This document shows, piece after piece, positions 1 to 5,159 of a stretch of 7,566 nucleotides of DNA. The position numbers and the translations under genes are program-made. The notes under the pieces were generated by a model, which had not been told where the DNA came from, made no database searches, and saw only the letters and a list, made by a program, of their open reading frames with translations. The stretch comes from Clostridia bacterium (GTDB taxonomy: Bacteria > Bacillota > Clostridia > Christensenellales > CAG-917), in NCBI GenBank assembly GCA_900769205.1, contig CAAGFS010000021.1:1-7566 (forward strand). The letters run 5' to 3'. How positions within the stretch are numbered: position 1 is the first letter of the stretch; each line of letters begins with the position of its first letter.

Positions 1-234
1 CTGAAAAACGTCACCGTCAAGGTATGCGCAAAAGGCGGAGAAAACAACGGCAAGATGTTTGGCTCGGTCACGAGCGAGATGATAAGCGCGGCTCTTGGCG
101 AGCTCGGATTTGACGTTGACAAAAAGAAAATCGAAACCAAAGAAAGCATCCGCGATTTCGGCACTTTTGAAGTGACTCTCCGTCTTTATCCCGAAGTGAC
201 GCAAGTCGTAAAAATCGAAGTGGTCAGAGCCTGA
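1..234 (+). CDS. rplI: 50S ribosomal protein bL9, C-terminal part (5' end outside window)
   Basis: The frame is open from the left edge and ends at TGA 232-234, giving 77 residues. They match the C-terminal rRNA-binding domain of bL9: the Lys-rich, Gly-rich start (AKGGENNGKMFGSVT) is the most conserved stretch of that domain, followed by the IRDFGTFEVTLRLYPEV region near the C-terminus. bL9 binds 23S rRNA near the base of the L1 stalk and helps hold the reading frame; the usual length is about 148 residues, so roughly the N-terminal half is missing here. The next gene starts 10 bases after the stop in the same direction, so this is probably the first visible gene of an operon with the two RNA methyltransferases. 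The family assignment is firm; nothing can be said of its start or promoter. Confidence 0.93.
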   Translation: MKNVTVKVCAKGGENNGKMFGSVTSEMISAALGELGFDVDKKKIETKESIRDFGTFEVTLRLYPEVTQVVKIEVVRA

Positions 235-244
235 CGGGCGGGAT

Positions 245-946
245 ATGGCAAAATACGCTACACGCCTTGACATAGACGACTATATCGTGTTGCAGGACGA
301 TTGCGACTACGGCTTTTCGCAGGACTCCGTGATTTTGGCAAACGTTGCCGAAATCAAGCAAAACGACGTCGTTCTGGACGTCGGCTGCGGCACAGGCATA
401 CTAGCAACGCTTGCACTCGTCAAAAAACACGCGCGCAAAGCCGTGGGATTGGAAGTTCAACCCCGCCTTTGCGATTTGGCGCGGGAAGGCGCGTGCATAA
501 ACGGCTTGCGAGACAAATTGGAGATTGTCAACGGCGACGTCAAAGACGTGAAAAATCTCGTCGGAGCAGGTCAATTCGACAAGGTGCTTTGCAATCCGCC
601 CTACTTCTCGCAAGGAGCAAGCGACGGCGTAAAAGGCGTGTCGCGCACGGAAAGCAGCGCAACGCTTTGTGATTTCGTCAAAGCGGCGGCGTGGGCGTTG
701 CGCTTCGGCGGAGATTTGTATATCGTGTACAAGGCAGACAAGCTTTGCTCTTTGCTTTCGACGCTTTGCGAAAACACCCTTATGCCCAAGGAAATCACTC
801 TGGTTTATCCCAAGCTTTCAAAGGGCGCGGACGTTGCAATCGTAAAAGCGCGCAAGGGCGCAAAAGAAGGACTGAAAATCAAAGCGCTCGTCGTCAAAAA
901 CGAAGACGGCACGGACACAAACGAGTTTAAGGAGTTGTATCGTTGA
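245..946 (+). CDS. trmN6: tRNA adenine-N6 methyltransferase, TrmN6/YabB family
   Basis: A 233-residue class I SAM-dependent methyltransferase. Visible motifs are the glycine-rich SAM loop DVGCGTG (residues 45-51), an acidic residue at the end of the next strand (GLE, E70) and the adenine-N6 catalytic motif NPPY (117-120). The N-terminal QDDCDYGFSQDSVILA stretch is typical of the TrmN6/YfiC/YabB group, whose E. coli member makes m6A37 in tRNA1(Val). Length fits the family (about 235-250). ATG 245 lies 10 bases after the bL9 stop with only a weak G-rich site ahead, so translation is probably coupled to bL9. Its TGA at 944-946 shares one base with the ATG of rsmI, an order (yabB-rsmI) common in Firmicutes. 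The chemistry is well supported by NPPY; the exact tRNA target in this organism is inferred. Confidence 0.88.
   Translation: MAKYATRLDIDDYIVLQDDCDYGFSQDSVILANVAEIKQNDVVLDVGCGTGILATLALVKKHARKAVGLEVQPRLCDLAREGACINGLRDKLEIVNGDVKDVKNLVGAGQFDKVLCNPPYFSQGASDGVKGVSRTESSATLCDFVKAAAWALRFGGDLYIVYKADKLCSLLSTLCENTLMPKEITLVYPKLSKGADVAIVKARKGAKEGLKIKALVVKNEDGTDTNEFKELYR
929..934 (+). promoter_or_regulatory. ribosome-binding site of rsmI, ambiguous start
   Basis: AAGGAG lies inside the last codons of trmN6. It is 11 bases from ATG 946 and 8 bases from an in-frame TTG at 943. The spacing favours TTG, the codon type favours ATG. The difference is one N-terminal residue, so function is unaffected. I chose ATG 946, which overlaps the trmN6 stop by one base. 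Confidence 0.6.
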
Positions 947-1749
947 TGGCAAAACTTTTTATCGTCGGCACACCGATAGGAAATATGGCGGACATAACCT
1001 TGAGAGCATTGGACACTTTGAGAAGCGTCGAAGTCATCGCTTGCGAAGACACGCGCCACTCTCTGCCCTTGCTCGAAAAATACGACGTGCACGCAAAACT
1101 CGTCGCCTACCACAAATACAACGAGCAGGAGTGCTCGGACAAACTTGTGGAAATGATATTGCAAGGTCAGAACGTCGCCCTCATATCCGACGCTGGAATG
1201 CCGTCCATAAGCGATCCCGGAGCGGAACTCGTGTCAAAATGCCACGAGCGCGGTGTGGACGTTGAAGTCGTGCCCGGTCCGACCGCCGTTGCAAGCGCGG
1301 TTGCGCTCAGCGGAATAAAAGGCAACGGTTTCACGTTTTTGGGGTTTTTGCCTGAAAAAAACGCGGATAAAACTGCCGTTTTGTCAAAAGCGTCCCTTGC
1401 AGGACTGCCCATCGTGCTGTACGTTGCTCCCCACGACCTTGCAAAAACCGCAAAGACGATTCTTGACGTTTTGGGGGACAGGAAGGCGTACGTCGTGCGC
1501 GAACTCACCAAAATACACGAAAGCGTGACGATCACCACCCTTGCCGACTTCCATGCGGAAGAACGCGGTGAAATCGTGATGATAATAGAAGGCGCGACCA
1601 AGGAAAATCCGCTCAATTCACTTTCCGTGCAGCAGCATCTCAATCACTATATATCCTTGGGAGTTGACAAAAAAGAAGCCGTCAAAAAGGTCGCGCAAGA
1701 CAGAGGCATTCCAAAAAACGAAGTGTATCAGCACGCCATAAATCTTTGA
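946..1749 (+). CDS. rsmI: 16S rRNA (cytidine(1402)-2'-O)-methyltransferase RsmI
   Basis: A 267-residue tetrapyrrole-methylase-fold protein that uses SAM to 2'-O-methylate C1402 in the decoding centre of 16S rRNA. Diagnostic motifs, numbered from ATG 946: FIVGTPIGN (N-terminus to residue 13), CEDTRH (33-38), SDAGMPSISDPG (81-92) and the PGP loop VVPGPTA (to 114), then FTFLGFLPEK, which is characteristic of RsmI rather than of cobalamin or siroheme methylases. The C-terminal helical part (about 225-267) ends with a KKVAQDRGIPKNEVY segment typical of the family. Length is slightly below the usual 275-290. It overlaps trmN6 by one base and is the last gene of the plus-strand group. It converges with the rubrerythrin gene, with a shared terminator about 100 bases downstream. 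Confidence 0.95.
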   Translation: MAKLFIVGTPIGNMADITLRALDTLRSVEVIACEDTRHSLPLLEKYDVHAKLVAYHKYNEQECSDKLVEMILQGQNVALISDAGMPSISDPGAELVSKCHERGVDVEVVPGPTAVASAVALSGIKGNGFTFLGFLPEKNADKTAVLSKASLAGLPIVLYVAPHDLAKTAKTILDVLGDRKAYVVRELTKIHESVTITTLADFHAEERGEIVMIIEGATKENPLNSLSVQQHLNHYISLGVDKKEAVKKVAQDRGIPKNEVYQHAINL

Positions 1750-1848
1750 CTTGCACTATTTTTATTCTCTGCAACTTGTTCGCAAAAAAGCAACGATAAA
1801 AAGCAAAAAAACAAAATACGCTTGTTGAACACAATCGCAATATAAAAC

Positions 1849-1873
1849 CAGTGGCGGACAAAGTCCGCCACTG
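1849..1873. terminator. bidirectional Rho-independent terminator between convergent genes
   Basis: A perfect 11-bp stem (CAGTGGCGGAC, loop AAA, GTCCGCCACTG). On the plus strand it is followed by TGCATTTTT, on the minus strand by GTTTTATATT. It lies 20 bases after the minus-strand rubrerythrin stop and 99 bases after the plus-strand rsmI stop, so it probably ends both transcripts, most clearly the minus one. The 1750-1848 stretch is A-rich and shows no other structure. Confidence 0.85.
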
Positions 1874-1893
1874 TGCATTTTTGAGTATTTTTC

Positions 1894-2439
1894 TTATTTG
1901 AAGTATCTGTTGAGCAAACCTTCAAACGCTTTGCCGTGACGCGCTTCGTCGCGTGCCATCTCGTGCACTGTGTCGTGGATTGCGTCGAGTCCTTCTTCTT
2001 TTGCGCGTTTTGCAAGTTCGAACTTGCCCTTCGTTGCGCCGTTTTCTGCGTCAACGCGCATTTCGAGGTTCTTCTTTGTGGACGGGCTTACGAGTTCTCC
2101 GAGAAGTTCGCAGAACTTTGCAGCGTGTTCCGCTTCTTCAAACGCCGCTTTTTCCCAGTAAAGACCGATTTCGGGATAGCCTTCGCGGTGAGCCGCTCTT
2201 GCCATTGCGAGATACATACCGACTTCCGTGCATTCGCCTTCGAAGTTTGCTTTGAGTCCGTCATAAATGTCTTGCGGAACGCCTTGACCTGCTCCGATCA
2301 CGTGTTCGGCAGCCCAAACTTTCTTTGAACCGTCGTCTTTTGTGAACTTGCTGCCGGGGCAGCCGCATTGGGGGCACTTTTCAGGTGCGCTGTCGCCTTC
2401 GTGAACGTATCCGCAGATGGGACATACATATTTTGCCAT
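1894..2439 (-). CDS. possible separate reverse rubrerythrin from internal start
   Basis: Within the long fusion frame, ATG 2439-2437 is preceded at a spacing of 8 bases by AAAAGGAG (2455-2448), as good as any site in the window. Translation from it gives 181 residues, the usual size of a free-standing reverse rubrerythrin, beginning MAKYVCPICGYVHEG with the rubredoxin module first and the diiron four-helix module after it. Diiron ligands are suggested by the EGECTE, EEAEH and DEARH segments (local residues 67-72, 101-105 and 164-168). Reverse rubrerythrins are oxygen- and peroxide-detoxifying enzymes of anaerobes and are PerR targets in clostridia. Because the upstream part runs in frame into this one without a stop, it may be an alternative start giving two products, or originally a separate gene joined by a small indel. 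Confidence 0.55.
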   Translation of the reverse strand: MAKYVCPICGYVHEGDSAPEKCPQCGCPGSKFTKDDGSKKVWAAEHVIGAGQGVPQDIYDGLKANFEGECTEVGMYLAMARAAHREGYPEIGLYWEKAAFEEAEHAAKFCELLGELVSPSTKKNLEMRVDAENGATKGKFELAKRAKEEGLDAIHDTVHEMARDEARHGKAFEGLLNRYFK

Positions 2440-3222
2440 AGTTTTTTCTCCTTTTATATCGTCAATTTTATCGTCCGCTTTCGCGGTTGTTTCAACTTTT
2501 TCAAAGTCGCTCGCAGGGTGTTTGCAAAGCGGGCAGATGAAGTCCGCAGGCAACGGCCCTTCGTGAACGTATCCGCATATCTTGCACACCCATTTCTCAG
2601 TGCTTTGCGTATTCTGCGGAGCGTCAACTCTTTCAAAGTCGCTCGCAGGGTGTTTGCAAAGCGGACATATAAAGTCGGCGGGCAACGGCCCTTCGTGGAC
2701 GTATCCGCATATCTTGCACACCCACTTTTCCTTGTTGCCGGCAACTTGCGGTTTGGGCTTTACGTTGGACTGATAATACGCGTAAGTCAACGCTTCGCCG
2801 TCTTCGACAAACGCCTTGTTTGACGTCGGCGCAAGCACGAACATGACGTGCGTGCCCATATCGTAGGTTTTTACGACTTCAAGCTCGAAATATCCAAGCA
2901 CGCCGTTTGTTTTGGGCACTCTCACGCCCGCAGGCGTCAATTCGCTCTCAATGCCGTCAAACTTGTCCGCGGTCTTGCCGGATTGCATTCCGAATCTCTT
3001 GATAAGGTCGAAATTTGCTTTGTCCGAAAGGATTGCAACGGCGCATTTTCCGCTGTTTTTCAGCATATCCGTCGTCAGATTTTGCTTGTTTACCGTCACG
3101 CTGAAAGTTTCGGGTGTGGACGTCTGTTGCGCGAAAGTGTTTATCACGCACGCATTGTCCTTTTCGCCGTCTTTTGCGCAGAGCAGGTACAACCCGTAGG
3201 TTATCTTGAACATCAGATTCAT
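1894..3222 (-). CDS. Hrb-type flavin reductase / double rubredoxin / reverse rubrerythrin fusion
   Basis: A single 442-residue frame with four parts. Residues 1 to about 155 are a flavin reductase-like FMN-binding domain of the high-molecular-weight rubredoxin (Hrb) type: FKITYGLYLLCAKDG at the start, FSVTVNKQNLT, and the closing ALTYAYYQ. Residues 165-199 and 209-243 are two rubredoxin domains (Cys169/172/186/189 and Cys213/216/230/233), identical over 33 residues. Residues 262-442 are a complete reverse rubrerythrin: an N-terminal rubredoxin (Cys267/270/283/286), then a ferritin-like diiron domain with EGECTE, EEAEH and DEARH helices. Family knowledge says Hrb passes electrons through FMN to rubredoxin and that reverse rubrerythrins reduce H2O2, so the chain could act as a self-contained cytosolic NAD(P)H peroxidase; this is inference. 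ATG 3222 follows the perR stop by one base, with AAGGAG (3235-3230) inside perR, so the two genes are translationally coupled. A strong internal start at 2439 suggests a second, shorter product. The frame itself is certain; whether the full fusion is made is less so. Confidence 0.88.
   Translation of the reverse strand: MNLMFKITYGLYLLCAKDGEKDNACVINTFAQQTSTPETFSVTVNKQNLTTDMLKNSGKCAVAILSDKANFDLIKRFGMQSGKTADKFDGIESELTPAGVRVPKTNGVLGYFELEVVKTYDMGTHVMFVLAPTSNKAFVEDGEALTYAYYQSNVKPKPQVAGNKEKWVCKICGYVHEGPLPADFICPLCKHPASDFERVDAPQNTQSTEKWVCKICGYVHEGPLPADFICPLCKHPASDFEKVETTAKADDKIDDIKGEKTMAKYVCPICGYVHEGDSAPEKCPQCGCPGSKFTKDDGSKKVWAAEHVIGAGQGVPQDIYDGLKANFEGECTEVGMYLAMARAAHREGYPEIGLYWEKAAFEEAEHAAKFCELLGELVSPSTKKNLEMRVDAENGATKGKFELAKRAKEEGLDAIHDTVHEMARDEARHGKAFEGLLNRYFK
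2448..2455 (-). promoter_or_regulatory. internal Shine-Dalgarno site in the fusion frame
   Basis: AAAAGGAG on the minus strand, 8 bases before ATG 2439. It is read in the fusion frame as Lys-Gly-Glu within an A-rich linker (residues 245-261: TTAKADDKIDDIKGEKT) that looks like an intergenic spacer rather than a designed linker. It decides the start of the possible separate rubrerythrin. Confidence 0.75.
2492..2730 (-). repeat. tandem duplication of a rubredoxin-domain segment
   Basis: Two direct copies of 107 bases, 2492-2598 and 2624-2730, 132 bases (44 codons) apart. By my alignment they differ at 9 positions. The 33 residues from EKWVC to SDFE are identical, so every difference in that part is silent. 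The pattern indicates a fairly recent in-frame duplication followed by purifying selection, or ongoing gene conversion. Confidence 0.93.
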
Positions 3223-3223
3223 A

Positions 3224-3601
3224 TCAATTCTCCTTACAATCGGCGCAGATGCCCCTGAAAATCAATTGACTTTCAAGCACCACGTCTTTATCAAAGTCTA
3301 CAACGCTCTTGTCAAACTTGTCAAGGTCAAAAAACACGTCTTTTAATTTTCCGCACTTGACGCAGGTGAAGTGAGCGTGATTTGCCGTGGTTTTGTCAAA
3401 TCTCGACGGCGCGTCCTTGCACACCACTTCCCTTATCTCGCCATTTCGCGCCATATCTTTGAGCACGCGATACACCGTGCCGAGACTGAGCGACGGCATC
3501 TCTGCTCTCGCTCTTTCAAGCACCGTGTCGGCGGTCGGATGGTCGCAAGCGTCCATAACGACGCGAGCAATCATTTCTTTTTGTCTTGTGTTTCTGCCCA
3601 T
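3224..3601 (-). CDS. perR: PerR peroxide-sensing repressor (Fur family)
   Basis: A 125-residue Fur-family regulator with a winged-helix DNA-binding half (recognition region SLGTVYRVLKDMARNG, 39-54) and a metal-binding dimerisation half. Aligned with B. subtilis PerR at a constant offset of 16, the regulatory metal ligands are all kept: H21, D69, H75, H77 and D88 (His37, Asp85, His91, His93, Asp104 there). The structural zinc cysteines C80, C83, C119 and C122 are also present. Asp at position 88, where Fur has Glu, favours PerR over Fur or Zur. PerR senses H2O2 by iron-catalysed oxidation of histidines and then releases DNA. I chose ATG 3601 with AAAGGA (3611-3606) ahead; a TTG at 3616 would add five residues but falls inside the operator. 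The next gene, one base beyond its stop, is the rubrerythrin fusion, a classic PerR-controlled function. Peroxide sensing as opposed to another metal response is inferred from ligands and context. Confidence 0.9.
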   Translation of the reverse strand: MGRNTRQKEMIARVVMDACDHPTADTVLERARAEMPSLSLGTVYRVLKDMARNGEIREVVCKDAPSRFDKTTANHAHFTCVKCGKLKDVFFDLDKFDKSVVDFDKDVVLESQLIFRGICADCKEN

Positions 3602-3614
3602 GCTATCCTTTGAC

Positions 3615-3640
3615 AAGAATTATTATTGATAACAATTCTT
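3615..3640. promoter_or_regulatory. PerR/Fur-type operator palindrome upstream of perR
   Basis: A 26-base near-perfect inverted repeat centred between 3627 and 3628. Its outer arms are AAGAATT and AATTCTT, its inner matching bases TTAT and ATAA, and only two base pairs are mismatched. Size and AT-rich character resemble Per/Fur boxes. It begins just downstream of the predicted transcription start and ends 13 bases before the perR ATG, a place where bound repressor would block transcription. Autoregulation is the inference. Confidence 0.75.
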
Positions 3641-3649
3641 ATTATCTAT

Positions 3650-3678
3650 AATATACAACAATACTATTCTTTTGTCAA
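3650..3678 (-). promoter_or_regulatory. sigma-A promoter of the perR-rubrerythrin operon
   Basis: Minus-strand TTGACA (3678-3673), a 17-base spacer and TATATT (3655-3650). The predicted start near 3643 abuts the palindrome at 3640-3615. The -35 is a perfect consensus, the -10 differs by one base. Confidence 0.8.
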
Positions 3679-3737
3679 CAACAAAATTGAAATTGCATGC
3701 GCAGGCTATGCCTTCAAAACGTATTTTTTGCAAAAGA

Positions 3738-3763
3738 AAACGACCTGCCGTGGCAAGTCGTTT
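3738..3763 (-). terminator. Rho-independent terminator of the rplJ-rplL operon
   Basis: Read on the minus strand, AAACGACTTGCC pairs with GGCAGGTCGTTT (12 bp including one U-G wobble, small loop), followed by TCTTTTG. On the plus strand the same position is an A-C mismatch, so the minus direction pairs better. It starts 24 bases after the rplL stop. T-rich sequence on the other side could give weak activity in the opposite direction, where no gene needs it. Confidence 0.8.
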
Positions 3764-3786
3764 CTTTTTTATAGTAGGTGTAAAAA

Positions 3787-4155
3787 TTACTTGAGTTCTG
3801 CGGTTGCGCCAACTTCTTTGAACTTTGCAACAAGTGCTTCTGCTGCGTCTTTGGGCATTGCTTCTTTGACAGTCTTGGGTGCGCCGTCCACAACGCCTTT
3901 TGCTTCGACAAGACCAAGTCCGGTTGCGTCTTTGACGACCTTGATAACTTGAACCTTGTTGGGACCGACCTCTTTGAGAACGACGTCAAATTCGGTCTTC
4001 TCTTCTTCTTGGGGTGCTGCTGCAACTGCGCCTGCCGCTGCGACGGGTGCTGCTGCGCTTACGCCAAATTCTTCTTCGAGAGCTTTAACGAAATCGTTGA
4101 GTTCAAGGACTGTCATTGCCTTGATTTCTTCCATAAGTTTATTCAAATCTGCCAT
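3787..4155 (-). CDS. rplL: 50S ribosomal protein bL12 (L7/L12)
   Basis: A 122-residue protein with the standard two-part layout. An N-terminal dimerisation and uL10-binding domain (about 1-33, LNKLMEEIKAMTVLELNDFVKALEEEFGV) is followed by an Ala-rich flexible hinge with an acidic QEEEKTEFDVVL edge (about 34-58). The C-terminal domain carries the factor-binding helix region KVVKDATGLGLVEAK GVVDGAPK. Multiple dimers bind uL10 to form the stalk that recruits EF-Tu, EF-G and other GTPases. Length is the family norm. GGAG (4168-4165) lies 9 bases before the ATG. It follows rplJ by 52 bases in the same transcript and is followed by a terminator, so rpoB is not in this operon, unlike in many bacteria. 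Confidence 0.97.
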   Translation of the reverse strand: MADLNKLMEEIKAMTVLELNDFVKALEEEFGVSAAAPVAAAGAVAAAPQEEEKTEFDVVLKEVGPNKVQVIKVVKDATGLGLVEAKGVVDGAPKTVKEAMPKDAAEALVAKFKEVGATAELK

Positions 4156-4207
4156 TTTTGTTTTCTCCGTTTAATTATTTTTTTGGGTTTTGGTCACGCG
4201 ACCGACG

Positions 4208-4702
4208 TCACTCTGCCTTTGCCTCTGCAATCTTGTTCAAGCAGATAGCAAGTTTCGAGATGGGTGCTTGCAAAGAGCCAAGCATCTTTGAGAGCAAAAC
4301 TTCCTTTGACGGAATTTCTGCGATTTGTTTCAAGCCGGCTTCATCCATAAACTCGCCTTCGACCATACCGCACTTTGTCTTCATCTTGTTGAATGCCTTG
4401 ATGTTTTTGACAATGTACTTTGCGGGCGCGACTGCATCGGTGGATGAGAACGCAACTGCCGTGGGACCGTTGAGAGCTTCGTCGAATTGGGTGTATCCGA
4501 GTTCGTTGAAAGCAATCTTGACAAGACGGTTTTTCAAAACGGCATAATCCACACCGTTTTCTCTGAGCTCCTTGCGGAATGCAGTGTCTTGTGCAACCGT
4601 AAGACCCATATAGTCAACGATGACGATGGATTTTGCAGATGAAATCTTAGCCTTGATGTCTTCGACTTGTTGCTTTTTGGCCTCAAGAACTTCTTTGTTC
4701 AT
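4208..4702 (-). CDS. rplJ: 50S ribosomal protein uL10
   Basis: A 164-residue uL10, of usual length. The N-terminal rRNA-binding part carries VDYMGLTVAQDTAFRKELRENGVDYAVLKNRL (about 29-60), a signature of the family. The C-terminal helix that binds bL12 dimers is the last 35 or so residues (LGSLQAPISKLAICLNKIAEAKAE). It forms the base of the ribosomal stalk on the L11-binding region of 23S rRNA. AGGAGG lies a few bases before ATG 4702. The transcript has a long leader with an L10-type autoregulatory structure and an attenuator, so free L10-L12 complex probably represses its own synthesis. The usual partners rplK and rplA are not upstream; a non-coding region and a metallophosphoesterase gene are. 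Confidence 0.97.
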   Translation of the reverse strand: MNKEVLEAKKQQVEDIKAKISSAKSIVIVDYMGLTVAQDTAFRKELRENGVDYAVLKNRLVKIAFNELGYTQFDEALNGPTAVAFSSTDAVAPAKYIVKNIKAFNKMKTKCGMVEGEFMDEAGLKQIAEIPSKEVLLSKMLGSLQAPISKLAICLNKIAEAKAE

Positions 4703-4723
4703 CTTTACCTCCTATAAAAGTTG

Positions 4724-4737
4724 GCGACTTGCGTCGC
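4724..4737 (-). promoter_or_regulatory. small GNRA hairpin just before the rplJ ribosome-binding site
   Basis: On the minus strand GCGAC and GTCGC (5 bp) close a GCAA tetraloop, which is of the stable GNRA class. It ends 10 bases before the AGGAGGT of rplJ and follows the attenuator. It could separate the ribosome-binding site from upstream structure or take part in translational control; this is inference from position only. Confidence 0.45.
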
Positions 4738-4739
4738 AT

Positions 4740-4774
4740 AAAATTAAAGCGTCATTCCAAAACGAGAATGACGC
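4740..4774 (-). terminator. attenuator hairpin in the rplJ leader
   Basis: On the minus strand GCGTCATTC, an 8-base loop and GAATGACGC form a perfect 9-bp stem (4774-4749), followed by TTTAATTTT. It sits between the L10-type leader and the rplJ start, so it fits premature termination as the off state of rplJL autoregulation. No downstream gene other than rplJL would be affected. Confidence 0.8.
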
Positions 4775-4800
4775 AAATATACAAAAGATATCGAGCGTAT

Positions 4801-4855
4801 CCTCGGCAAGCGTTTGAGTGCTTACGGCAAAAATGCCACTTGCTGTCTTTGGAAC
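4801..4855 (-). promoter_or_regulatory. ribosomal L10 leader (autoregulatory RNA)
   Basis: On the minus strand the leader starts near CCAAAGACAGCAAGTGGC and ends with CTTGCCGAGG, matching the conserved AAAGACAGCA...TGCCGAGG pattern of Firmicute L10 leaders as I know them. Visible helices are GCAAG (4843-4839) with CTTGC (4810-4806), AGTG (4840-4837) with CACT (4820-4817), and a GGCA/TGCC hairpin at its tip. The uL10-bL12 complex is known to bind such leaders, mimicking its rRNA site, and to repress rplJL. The downstream attenuator provides the likely output. Confidence 0.8.
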
Positions 4856-4861
4856 GCATAT

Positions 4862-4891
4862 ATAATACAATTTTTGCACTCGCCCTGTCAA
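4862..4891 (-). promoter_or_regulatory. sigma-A promoter of rplJ-rplL
   Basis: Minus-strand TTGACA (4891-4886), an 18-base spacer and TATTAT (4867-4862). The predicted start, near 4855, is right at the 5' edge of the L10 leader, which supports the call. The leader before rplJ is then about 150 bases. Confidence 0.8.
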
Positions 4892-4981
4892 CCGATTTTT
4901 ATATGTTGCAGAAATATATTTTGTGGCGAGTATGTATTTTTTTGGCGGATTAATCAAATTGTGTTTTGTGTTTGTTGAAAA

Positions 4982-5068
4982 TGCGATAAATAGATGAAGA
5001 ACAAGAAAGGCACGACTTGAAACAAAACCCAACGTACATTTAGTACGTGATTTTGGAGCAAGCCGTGC
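4982..5068. repeat. hairpin element copy 1 (tag plus two-level stem)
   Basis: Begins with the tag TGCGATAAATAGATGA (4982-4997). After 12 bases comes an outer stem GCACGACTTG (5010-5019) with CAAGCCGTGC (5059-5068), and inside it a second stem ACGTAC (5032-5037), loop ATTTA, GTACGT (5043-5048). The one A-C mismatch of the outer stem becomes a G-U pair if the minus strand is the RNA. In that direction a pyrimidine-rich tail follows, as in a terminator. The element does not overlap any credible gene. It shares tag and architecture with the copy at 5160-5246 though the stem sequences differ. Confidence 0.7.
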
Positions 5069-5094
5069 ACTGTAAGGAACGAAGTGACGGAATA

Positions 5095-5121
5095 GCGATT
5101 GCTACGCTATGCGTCAATCGC
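5095..5121. repeat. hairpin between the two tagged elements
   Basis: GCGATTG (5095-5101) and CAATCGC (5115-5121) enclose a second stem ACGC/GCGT with loop TAT, a compact two-step hairpin. A wider 10-base inverted match links ATAGCGATTG (5092-5101) with CAATCGCTAT (5255-5264), so an alternative long-range pairing exists around copy 2. Another pair, GCACTG (5067-5072) and CAGTGC (5142-5147), brackets this hairpin. No function is evident. Confidence 0.55.
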
Positions 5122-5159
5122 GTCCAAAGTCAGTCGATGTTCAGTGCGTTTTGTAAAAG

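Noticed and set aside
1750..1848. A small gene or RNA after rsmI
   Set aside because: The stretch is A-rich, with no ribosome-binding site plus start and no stable hairpin other than the shared terminator that follows.
1970..2328. Plus-strand frames opposite the rubrerythrin domain
   Set aside because: The minus strand encodes a well-conserved diiron protein with metal-binding motifs; the opposite frames have Cys/Phe-rich translations without motifs.
2492..2730. Direct repeats that might suggest a CRISPR array
   Set aside because: There are only two copies, each 107 bases and 25 bases apart, and they encode identical rubredoxin residues in frame. This is a domain duplication.
3602..3616. 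A longer PerR start at TTG 3616
   Set aside because: It would overlap the operator palindrome and lacks a suitable ribosome-binding site, while ATG 3601 has AAAGGA just ahead and gives a clean fit to PerR.
4712..5032. A 106-codon minus-strand frame upstream of rplJ
   Set aside because: It runs through the rplJL promoter, L10 leader and attenuator, has no good ribosome-binding site and no recognisable motif.
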